This document shows positions 1-5,372 of a DNA stretch of 6,161 nucleotides, in pieces (the stretch's first letter is position 1; every line of letters starts with the position of its first letter). The DNA is taken from NCBI GenBank assembly GCA_964625745.1, contig CAZVCJ010000219.1, positions 1-6,161 on the forward strand, written 5' to 3'. The DNA is from CAZVCJ01 sp964625745 (lineage in GTDB: Bacteria; Chloroflexota; Anaerolineae; VGOG01). The translations under genes and the position numbers were made by a program. The notes under the pieces are model-generated. The model worked only from the letters and a program-made list of their open reading frames with translations, was not told the DNA's origin and made no database searches.

Positions 1-339
1 CAGTATCCGACCAACGTCAAGATCATCCGGCTGCCCTGCACGGGCAAGCTGGACGTTCTCTACGTCTTGCGAGCCTTCGAGCGGGGGGCGGACGGCGTCC
101 TGGTGGCCGGTTGACTGAAGGGAACTTGCCATTACCTGGAAGGTAATCTACGCGCTGAGAAAAGGGTGAACTACGTCAAGGATCTCCTCGACCAAATCGG
201 CCTGGGTGGCGAGCGATTGGAGATGTACTTTCTTTCCTCGGCCGAAGGAGCCCGTTTCGCCGAGATCGCCACCGAGATGACGGAACGCATCCGTCAGCTT
301 GGCCCCAATCCCATCAAGAAGCTGGAGGTTGGAGATTAG
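1..339 (+). CDS. mvhD: MvhD-like iron-sulfur electron-transfer subunit, selenocysteine-containing, 5' partial
   Basis: Frame 1 is open from the window edge to TAG at 337-339 except for one TGA at 112-114. Read with TGA as selenocysteine (U), it gives 112 residues matching the C-terminal part of the MvhD/VhuD family: a conserved Cys at visible residue 13 (LPCTGKLD), the segment ERGADGVLVAG, then U38-x4-C43 followed by HYLEGN, and a tail with SSAEGARFAEI. The family has Cys where TGA lies (GCxxxxCHY), and sequence similarity continues without a shift on both sides. Selenocysteine at this cysteine is established for methanococcal VhuD. MvhD holds a [2Fe-2S] cluster and carries electrons to or from heterodisulfide-reductase-type HdrA; in Moorella it belongs to an Hdr-MetVF complex, which fits metV 58 bases downstream. 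The start lies upstream of the window, roughly 30-50 residues away. The last residues (KKLEVGD) are encoded by a repeat. Alternatives are a TGC-to-TGA sequencing error or a decaying gene. Confidence 0.85.
112..153 (+). promoter_or_regulatory. Putative bacterial SECIS element for UGA recoding
   Basis: Immediately after the in-frame TGA (112-114, followed by C, a weak termination context) lies a perfect 6-bp hairpin. ATTACC (131-136) pairs with GGTAAT (142-147) around the 5-base loop TGGAA (137-141). The loop begins 22 bases after the TGA and has G at its second position. Both agree with general rules for bacterial SECIS elements, where the apical loop sits about 16-37 bases downstream with a G among its first two bases. 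GC at 128-129 could pair with GC at 152-153 below an internal loop. The stem overlaps codons for the conserved HYLEGN, so part of the pairing could be coincidental. Third-position T in GGT and AAT is what allows two of the pairs. Confidence 0.6.
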
Positions 340-383
340 AGGTTGGAGATTGGAATATCCAATCTCCAGTATCCAATATCCAA
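327..383. repeat. Dispersed-type GGTTGGAGATT(A/G)GA repeat with strong hairpin
   Basis: Two adjacent 14-base direct units differ at one position: GGTTGGAGATTAGA at 327-340 and GGTTGGAGATTGGA at 341-354. The opposite-orientation units follow (TCCAATCTCCA at 358-368, then TATCCAATATCCAA at 370-383). TGGAGATTGGA (344-354) and TCCAATCTCCA (358-368) form a perfect 11-bp stem with the 3-base loop ATA. No T-run follows, so it is not a canonical intrinsic terminator. It may instead stabilise the mvhD 3' end or attenuate between mvhD and metV. The mvhD stop (337-339) lies inside the first unit. The type resembles low-complexity intergenic repeats present in many copies in some bacterial genomes; copy number cannot be seen here. 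Confidence 0.8.
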
Positions 384-386
384 ACC

Positions 387-392
387 AGGAGG
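387..392 (+). promoter_or_regulatory. Ribosome binding site of metV
   Basis: A perfect AGGAGG lies 5 bases before ATG 398. It fixes the metV start at 398, although the frame stays open upstream to 299 through the repeat and the end of mvhD. Confidence 0.85.
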
Positions 393-397
393 AACCC

Positions 398-1066
398 ATG
401 ATCATAGGCGAACAGAAGCCTCTGGATGAAATCAAACAGATGGTTGCCGACTATCAGAAGATCCTGATTCTCGGCTGCGGCACCTGTGTCACCGTCTGTT
501 TCGCTGGCGGAGAGAAAGAGGTGGGCATCCTGGCTTCGGCCCTGCGTATGGCCACTAAGCTGGAGGGCCAGAACAAGGAATTCACAGAGGCCATGGTACA
601 GCGCCAGTGCGAGTACGAGTACAACGAGGAGGTGGCCGACCTGGTCAGAGAGGCCGACGCGGTGCTATCCCTGGCCTGTGGCATCGGCGTGCAGACCATG
701 AACGAGCAGTTCCCGGACAAGATCACCCTGCCCGGCCTCAACACCTCTTTCCTGGGCCAGCCCACTGAGCAAGGCGTCTGGGCGGAGCGCTGCCAGGCTT
801 GTGGAAACTGCATCCTCGACGTAACCGCAGGTATTTGCCCCATTGCCCGCTGCTCCAAGAGCCTCCTCAACGGCCCCTGTGGGGGGTCTAAAAACGGCAA
901 GTGTGAAATTGATCCCGAAGTTGCCTGTGCCTGGCAGCTCATCTACGACCGCCTCAAAGCCTTGGGCAAACTGGAGTTGATGACGGAGATCCAACCCGTT
1001 AAGGACTGGTCTACCAGCCGCGACGGCGGCCCGCGTAAGATTGTAAGGGAAGATCTACGGCTGTGA
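398..1066 (+). CDS. metV: Methylenetetrahydrofolate reductase iron-sulfur subunit MetV (full length)
   Basis: 222 residues, ATG chosen for its AGGAGG. Two parts are visible. Residues 1-125 form the N-terminal domain, with a hydrophobic strand leading into C27xxC30xxxC34 and FAGGEKEVG, then C71 and C94 (LACGIG). Residues 130-180 form the MTHFR C-terminal cysteine domain with C132xxC135xxC138, C147, C152, C161 (NGPCGG), C169 and C177. These are eight cysteines, enough for two [4Fe-4S] clusters. MetV is the partner of MetF in acetogens, carrying electrons to the flavin of MetF for reduction of methylene-THF to methyl-THF in the methyl branch of the Wood-Ljungdahl pathway; it acts in the cytoplasm. 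The length matches stand-alone acetogen MetV (about 210-220). Its stop overlaps the start of the kinase gene (GTGA, 1063-1066). Unusually, the next gene is not metF: a sensor kinase is inserted between them. Confidence 0.93.
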   Translation: MIIGEQKPLDEIKQMVADYQKILILGCGTCVTVCFAGGEKEVGILASALRMATKLEGQNKEFTEAMVQRQCEYEYNEEVADLVREADAVLSLACGIGVQTMNEQFPDKITLPGLNTSFLGQPTEQGVWAERCQACGNCILDVTAGICPIARCSKSLLNGPCGGSKNGKCEIDPEVACAWQLIYDRLKALGKLELMTEIQPVKDWSTSRDGGPRKIVREDLRL

Positions 1067-2903
1067 AAGATTACGGAGCCATTCACATCCTGAGCAAATT
1101 TCCCATCTTCGAACACCTGACCGATGACGAACTGGACAGGATAGCTGATCTCTGCCGCGTAGAGGTTTACGAGGCCGGGGCAACCATTCACGAAGAAGGC
1201 AGTGCGGCGGAATACTTGTACATCGTGCAAGAGGGGAAGGTGACACTGGAGATGGAGCTAGAGCTCCAGCCGTATGCTTCGCCAAGGCAAACAACCATTG
1301 AGGTGGTGACAGAAGGCCAGGCCTTTGGGTGGTCCGCCCTTGTAGAGCCCCATACTCGGACCCTGTCGGCGAAATGCATGGAGAGAACCAAGCTCATTGT
1401 CCTCAGGGGATCCGAGTTGCTCGATTTATTCGACAGCGAGCCCCACATAGGTTACAGAGTTATGGAAGGGATCGCCCAGATAGTGGCCTCCAGACTGAAA
1501 GATACCAGGCAAAAATTGACGGACTTCCTGAGGGGAGAGGAGCTCACTCTTGAGTATACGCCCGAAGAAGCCACCTTGATTCAAAGGATTCATTATGCCC
1601 TGAACTTCAGGTGGATAGCTGCTATCGGGGTAGCAGTTCTGGCGCTAGTTGCTCATAATGTCCTTCGGATAACATTCCCCACTATCCCTGTGTATGTTAT
1701 TGCTATCAGCATCGCTTTGTACAACTTGATATTCTGGTTGTATGCCAGGGGTCTGAGGCCTGAAGATACCCCCGATCTGGTGGAGAAAGCCAGAAGGTTT
1801 GCTGCCGTACAGAGCGTGGTGGATCTGCTGGCCCTCACCGTACTTCTCCATTTCACGGGAGGGATAGAAAACCCCTTTGTTTTCTATTTCGTGTTTCACA
1901 TCACCATCGCTAGCATTCTGCTCCCCTACGGTGCGGCCTATTCACTGGCTACTCTGGCCGTTTTGTTGCTCTGCTCATTGATCGGACTGGAGTACTTCGG
2001 GGTCATTCCCCACGTCCACCTGGGGGGATTCTTTCCCCCTGATCTATACCGCCAGGAAACGTACATTCTGGCCATCGTCTTCACTTTTGCCACCGTCCTG
2101 TATATCTCCACCTATATGGCCACTTCCATCGCCGGAGAACTCAGGAAGAGGCAGCGAGAGGTGGCTTCGCTGAGAGATCGCTGCCTGATAGATTTCACTG
2201 CTTTGGAGGAGGTCAATAAAAGGCTGACGGAGCTGGATAGGTTGAGGACCTATTTCCTGGGCATGGTCTCTCACGACTTAAAGGCCCCCCTGGTGGCTAT
2301 TGAGAGCTATCTTCAGGTGATCCTGGGGGGCTTCGCTGGCGAGATCAACGAGGAACAACGGGAGATGTTGGGTAGAAGTAGCCACCGCATCGGAGAGTTG
2401 CTTGATCTGACCAGCGACCTGCTGGACGTGTCTCGGATCGAGGCAGGACAGATCGCCAAGGAATTCAAGGCCATGTCTCTGCCTGAGGTGGTGGAGGGTT
2501 CTCTGGAGGATATCCAGGCTATGGCGAAGGAAAAGGAGATGCAGGTGCAGGTGGAGTTGCCAGAAAAGCTGCCCGTCATCCACGCTGCACCCCATCGCTT
2601 GCGGCAAGTGTTGAACAATCTGTTGAGTAATGCCATCAAATTCACACCTCCGAAGGGATTGATCACCCTTTGTGTGGAAGAGAAGGTGGACTGCCTTCAG
2701 GTCGAGGTGGCGGATACCGGTACAGGCATCCTCCCAGAAGACCTGCCCTACGTTTTCGATGAGTTCTTTCAGGGCCGAAATGTGGAGAGGACAGGGGCAG
2801 GCCTGGGGCTATCCATCGCCAGGAAGATCGTGGAAGCCCACGGGGGGAAGATTTGGGCGGAAAGCCCCTGTACTACCGATGGAAAGGGAAGCAGGATCAC
2901 CTT
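1063..2903 (+). CDS. Membrane sensor histidine kinase: CRP-like cNMP-binding domain + 6 TM with RegB-type GGxxNPF + HisKA/HATPase, 3' end in gap
   Basis: 613 complete codons are visible from GTG 1063, which overlaps the metV stop; no in-frame ATG occurs before residue 64, inside the first domain. Domains: a cyclic-nucleotide-binding fold at about 8-150 (SKFPIFEHLTDDEL, then FGWSALVEPHTRTLSAK); six membrane segments at about 184-200, 207-228, 247-264, 272-289, 292-313 and 333-355; a charged, probably coiled-coil linker at 356-395 with Cys374; H box SHDLKAPL with H404; N box with N519 and N523; G1 box DTGTG (551-555); F box FDEFF (565-569); G2 box GAGLGL (578-583). G266-G267-x-x-N270-P271-F272 falls between TM3 and TM4, the place where RegB/PrrB kinases carry their quinone-binding motif. 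This suggests sensing of quinone or membrane redox state. In the cNMP domain W90 replaces the usual Glu that contacts the cyclic nucleotide ribose, so cAMP binding is doubtful. Only the last part of the ATPase domain (perhaps 5-20 residues) is lost in the gap. The two receivers downstream are likely partners. Confidence 0.92.
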
Positions 2904-3003
2904 NNNNNNNNNNNNNNNNNNNNNNNNNNNNNNNNNNNNNNNNNNNNNNNNNNNNNNNNNNNNNNNNNNNNNNNNNNNNNNNNNNNNNNNNNNNNNNNNN
3001 NNN
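2904..3003. other. Assembly gap (100 N)
   Basis: Exactly 100 N, the usual placeholder for a scaffold gap of unknown size. It hides the kinase C-terminus and stop and whatever separates it from metF copy 1. Because the true length is unknown, extra sequence or even a small gene could be missing. Any reading frame that crosses it is meaningless. Confidence 0.97.
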
Positions 3004-3007
3004 CCAC

Positions 3008-3014
3008 AAAGGAG
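3008..3014 (+). promoter_or_regulatory. Ribosome binding site of metF copy 1
   Basis: AAAGGAG lies 5 bases before ATG 3020 and 8 bases before the adjacent ATG 3023. Either could be used, so the start is uncertain by one residue. It shows that the gene begins after the gap. Confidence 0.75.
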
Positions 3015-3019
3015 TTGCG

Positions 3020-3967
3020 ATGATGAAAGCGGGAAGCAATTTAGAAGCTGTGCTTGAGAGCGGCCAGTTCGCTGTAACGGCCGAATTGGGCCCTCCCAAG
3101 GGGACGCGTCGCCAGGTGGTCGAGAGGAGGGCGAATGAGGTCAAAGGCTACTGCGACGCCGTGAACGTGACCGACAATCAGACGGCCATCGTCAGGATGA
3201 GCAGCCTGGCTGCCTGTGCCGTGGTGAAGCAACTGGGCCTGGATCCCGTGCTGCAGATCACCTGTCGAGACAGAAACAGGCTGGCCATTCAGAGCGATGT
3301 CCTGGGAGCGGTTGCTTTCGGGATCAAGAACATCCTCTGTCTGTCCGGCGACCATCAGAAATTCGGCAACCACCCTACGGCCAAGAACGTGTTCGACATA
3401 GACTCCATCCAGTTGATCCAGACCCTCAGGAAGATGCGCGAGGAGAGCAAGTTCCTCAGCGACGACAAGTTCTTTGGTGACGCTCCCCTGTTCATCGGCG
3501 CGGCCTCCAATCCCTACGCTGACCCCTTCGAGTTCCGAGTGGTGCGACTGGCCAAGAAGGTGAAAGCAGGGGCCGATTTCATCCAGACGCAGGCAGTCTT
3601 CGACGTGCCGAAATTCAGGAGATTCATGGGGATGGTGTGCGATCAGGGGCTGGATGAGCAGGTGCACATCCTGGCCGGGCTGATCCCCATGAAGTCGGCG
3701 GGGATGGCTCGTTACATGAGAGATTACGTGGCTGGTGTAGAAGTCCCCGACGTGCTGGTCACCCGGATGCAAGAGGCCCAGGACGCCAAGGAGGAAGGGC
3801 GCAAGATCTGCCTGGAGACCATCGGGCAGCTCAAAGAGATGCCGGGTGTACATGGCCTGCACATCATGGCCGTGGGTTGGGAGGAGATGGTTCCCGTTAT
3901 TGTGGAAGAGGCGGGGCTGCTGCCCAGGCCAGTGTTCCAAGAGGTGGAGAATGAGGAGCCAGGCTAA
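3020..3967 (+). CDS. metF: Methylenetetrahydrofolate reductase MetF, copy 1
   Basis: 315 residues, a full-length TIM-barrel flavoprotein of the MTHFR family (usual length about 290-310). Visible signatures: FAVTAELGPPKG with E22 at the position of the E. coli MetF catalytic Glu28; NVTDNQ at 49-54; ITCRDRNR at 80-87; GDH at 110-112, matching the flavin-contacting Asp120 region; and KKVKAGADFIQTQAVFD at 179-195, the conserved strand with the substrate-binding Gln. It reduces methylene-THF to methyl-THF. In acetogens it works with MetV, which supplies electrons through Fe-S clusters, rather than by NAD(P)H alone. The matching metV is probably the gene at 398, separated from it by the kinase. Its 3' end overlaps the first receiver gene by 17 bases, indicating co-translation. 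It is clearly paralogous to the metF at 5373 and diverges most in the loop at about 113-155. Confidence 0.94.
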   Translation: MMKAGSNLEAVLESGQFAVTAELGPPKGTRRQVVERRANEVKGYCDAVNVTDNQTAIVRMSSLAACAVVKQLGLDPVLQITCRDRNRLAIQSDVLGAVAFGIKNILCLSGDHQKFGNHPTAKNVFDIDSIQLIQTLRKMREESKFLSDDKFFGDAPLFIGAASNPYADPFEFRVVRLAKKVKAGADFIQTQAVFDVPKFRRFMGMVCDQGLDEQVHILAGLIPMKSAGMARYMRDYVAGVEVPDVLVTRMQEAQDAKEEGRKICLETIGQLKEMPGVHGLHIMAVGWEEMVPVIVEEAGLLPRPVFQEVENEEPG

Positions 3968-4358
3968 GATACTGGTCGTTGACGACGATCCCGATATCAT
4001 CAGGGCAACCACGAGGGTGCTAGAAACCCAGGGCTATCAGGTGATCGCCGCTCTGAACGGAGAGGAATGTCTGGACAAGATCCGAGAAGAGAGGCCGGAT
4101 CTGATCATTATGGACCTGCTCATGCCTAAACTGGATGGCTTCGGCGTCTGTCGAAAGCTGAGAGAGGATGTCGAGTACGCCGACTATTCTGATATTCCCA
4201 TTCTCATTGCCACGGCGGTGCGGGAGGAGGCCAGCCGTCGGCGCTATGAATTGGAGATGGGGATAGACCTCCAGGTGGATGACTACGTGGAGAAACCCAC
4301 CCGCCCCCTGGAGTTGTTGCATCGGGTGGAAAAGCTGCTGTCAAAATCTAAGACCTAG
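3951..4358 (+). CDS. Stand-alone response regulator receiver protein 1
   Basis: 135 residues, one CheY-like receiver domain and no output domain. Acid-pocket residues D12 and D13 lie in ILVVDDDPD, the phosphoacceptor is D55 in IMDLLMP, T88 is in the conserved Thr/Ser position, and K115-P116 is the switch lysine with its cis proline. ATG 3951 starts inside the end of metF copy 1 in another frame, with GAGGTGGAG (3941-3949) just upstream as a likely Shine-Dalgarno; earlier in-frame starts lie inside metF and encode no receiver sequence. The 17-base overlap suggests translational coupling to MetF. It probably accepts phosphate from the upstream kinase. Lacking a DNA-binding domain, it must act by protein contact or as a relay intermediate. 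A Crp- or Hpt-type partner, if any, lies outside the window. Confidence 0.92.
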   Translation: MRSQAKILVVDDDPDIIRATTRVLETQGYQVIAALNGEECLDKIREERPDLIIMDLLMPKLDGFGVCRKLREDVEYADYSDIPILIATAVREEASRRRYELEMGIDLQVDDYVEKPTRPLELLHRVEKLLSKSKT

Positions 4359-4370
4359 AGAATAGGTTGG

Positions 4371-4377
4371 AAAGGAG
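4371..4377 (+). promoter_or_regulatory. Ribosome binding site of receiver 2
   Basis: AAAGGAG lies 4 bases before ATG 4382. It rules out the in-frame TTG at 4367, which lies upstream of this site. Confidence 0.8.
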
Positions 4378-4381
4378 AGAC

Positions 4382-4780
4382 ATGGAAGAGCGAGCTAAGA
4401 TACTCCTCATTGACGATGACCCTGACTTCGTACAGGCCACGAAGAAGGTTCTGGAGAGCAAGCCCTACGACGTGATCGTGGCTTACGATGGGGAGGAGGG
4501 TTTGCAGAAAACGCGGGACGAGGCGCCGGATCTGATCCTCCTGGACATTATCATGCCCTTGAGTGACGGATTCACAGTCTGTGAAGAAATCAAAGGCAAT
4601 CCAGAATTCGCCGACATCCCGGTTTTGATGCTGACCAGCTTCTCCCAGCGGGTAGGAGAGACGACGCTGTCCGTGAGCCGGGGCTTTTCCCTGGAAGCCG
4701 AGGACTACATTGACAAGCCCGTCAAGCCCGCTGAGCTGCTGGCTCGGGTGGAGAAGCAGTTGCGAAAAAAGAGAAAATAA
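4382..4780 (+). CDS. Stand-alone response regulator receiver protein 2
   Basis: 132 residues, again a lone CheY-like receiver. D12 and D13 (ILLIDDDPD), phosphoacceptor D55 (LLDIIMP), T85 and K112-P113 are all present, so it should be phosphorylatable. It aligns end to end with receiver 1 (shared start pattern RAKIL/QAKIL, similar VLE, DGF and RVEK segments) and is probably a tandem duplicate, though divergent. The main difference is the alpha4 region at about 86-107, which carries SFSQRVGETTLSVSRGF; this face usually sets partner specificity, so the two may contact different targets. The gap after receiver 1 is 23 bases and the next gene starts 23 bases later, consistent with one transcript. 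No output domain is present. Confidence 0.92.
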   Translation: MEERAKILLIDDDPDFVQATKKVLESKPYDVIVAYDGEEGLQKTRDEAPDLILLDIIMPLSDGFTVCEEIKGNPEFADIPVLMLTSFSQRVGETTLSVSRGFSLEAEDYIDKPVKPAELLARVEKQLRKKRK

Positions 4781-4803
4781 ATAATAGTCAAGGAGATTCC
4801 CGA

Positions 4804-5325
4804 ATGTCAATAGACGATGTACTCGAAAAGGCTTTCCAAAGTCGAGCCTTTTCCAAAGCTTTCTTCGTTACTGAGAGGAAGGCGAAAGAATGGCTCTTCG
4901 ATTGCCAATCCTGCGGCAATTGTGTGCTGAGCCACACGGGCTTTGTCTGCCCGATGCGTTGCCCCAAGGGGCAGCGCAATGGCCCGTGCGGAGGGGCCAT
5001 GGATGGCCAATGTGAGGTGGACATGAGCAAGCGGTGCGTGTGGGACGAGATCTGGGAGAGCACCGTTCAGCTCGATCGGGTTGAGTTGTTGACTGACAAC
5101 TATGAAGGGCCACCCGATTGGCGGCTATATGGGACTTCGGCCTGGGAGAACATGGTGGCCGGGTATCTCGAGAGTCCGTCCATCTTCGAGACGCTTTTCA
5201 GGAAAGATGTGCCCCTGCTGCGCGAAGTCCCTCGGGTCATTTTTCAGATTCTGCATAACTGGGGCAACCTGCTGACCGGGCCGAGTTGGCGCCGATACGA
5301 AGGCAGACCCACCCTGAAGAAGTGA
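4804..5325 (+). CDS. Short MetV-like protein (MTHFR C-terminal eight-cysteine domain) with extra C-terminal tail
   Basis: 173 residues from ATG 4804, with AAGGAG at 4790-4795 (8-base spacing). Residues 1-33 are a short leader. Residues 34-80 carry C34xxC37xxC40, C49, C53, C62 (NGPCGG), C70 and C78. These eight cysteines have almost the same spacing as in the full-length MetV (3,3,9,4,9,8,8 against 3,3,9,5,9,8,8) and should bind two [4Fe-4S] clusters. The N-terminal MetV domain is absent. Residues 81-173 form a tail rich in Trp, Leu and Arg (WENMVAGYLES, then a basic end) that I cannot assign; it is too polar to be clearly membrane-spanning. The gene directly precedes metF copy 2, so it is probably that enzyme's electron-delivering partner. 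The cysteine pattern makes the family certain; its exact redox partner is unknown. Confidence 0.88.
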   Translation: MSIDDVLEKAFQSRAFSKAFFVTERKAKEWLFDCQSCGNCVLSHTGFVCPMRCPKGQRNGPCGGAMDGQCEVDMSKRCVWDEIWESTVQLDRVELLTDNYEGPPDWRLYGTSAWENMVAGYLESPSIFETLFRKDVPLLREVPRVIFQILHNWGNLLTGPSWRRYEGRPTLKK

Positions 5326-5331
5326 GTGAAA

Positions 5332-5355
5332 GCTTGTCCTGAGCTTGTCGAAGGA
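5332..5355. repeat. Short dispersed repeat (GCTTGTCCTGAGCTTGTCGA core)
   Basis: The 24-base stretch contains AGCTTGTC twice (5331-5338 and 5342-5349). Read on the other strand it is the CTTCGACAAGCTCAGGACA-type element that I recognise as scattered in intergenic regions of many environmental bacterial genomes. It occupies most of the 47-base gap between the MetV-like gene and metF copy 2, and its 3' edge abuts the metF ribosome binding site. Function is unknown. Only one copy falls in this window. Confidence 0.65.
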
Positions 5356-5361
5356 AAGGAG
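5355..5361 (+). promoter_or_regulatory. Ribosome binding site of metF copy 2, long spacing
   Basis: AAAGGAG is followed by 11 bases before ATG 5373, longer than the 4-8 bases seen for most other genes here. TAG at 5370-5372 is the in-frame codon just before the ATG, so no earlier start is possible. Confidence 0.7.
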
Positions 5362-5372
5362 ACTACTGGTAG

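Noticed and set aside
112..114. TGA as true stop, making mvhD a pseudogene
   Set aside because: The frame stays intact and conserved for 74 more codons. The position is the known selenocysteine/cysteine site, and a suitable hairpin follows. A base-call error cannot be excluded.
344..368. Intrinsic terminator between mvhD and metV
   Set aside because: The stem is strong but AT-moderate, has only a 3-base loop and no T-run after it. The spacing also suggests an operon.
327..383. CRISPR array
   Set aside because: The units are short, contiguous and inverted, with no unique spacers.
299..397. Upstream extension of metV from a non-ATG start
   Set aside because: It would run through the end of mvhD and the repeat. 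ATG 398 has a perfect ribosome binding site, and the family sequence begins there.
454..994. Overlapping minus-strand frames across metV
   Set aside because: They are shadows of metV, whose cysteine motifs and AGGAGG site establish the plus-strand frame.
2904..3057. Continuation of the kinase frame, and of a frame into metF, across the N run
   Set aside because: N codons carry no information. The sequence after the gap in the kinase frame is out-of-frame metF, and the pre-gap part of the metF frame is out-of-frame kinase.
3041..4012. Minus-strand open frame of about 320 codons
   Set aside because: It lies fully antisense to metF copy 1. Its His/Leu-rich composition is typical of the reverse of a high-GC gene, and no domain is recognisable.
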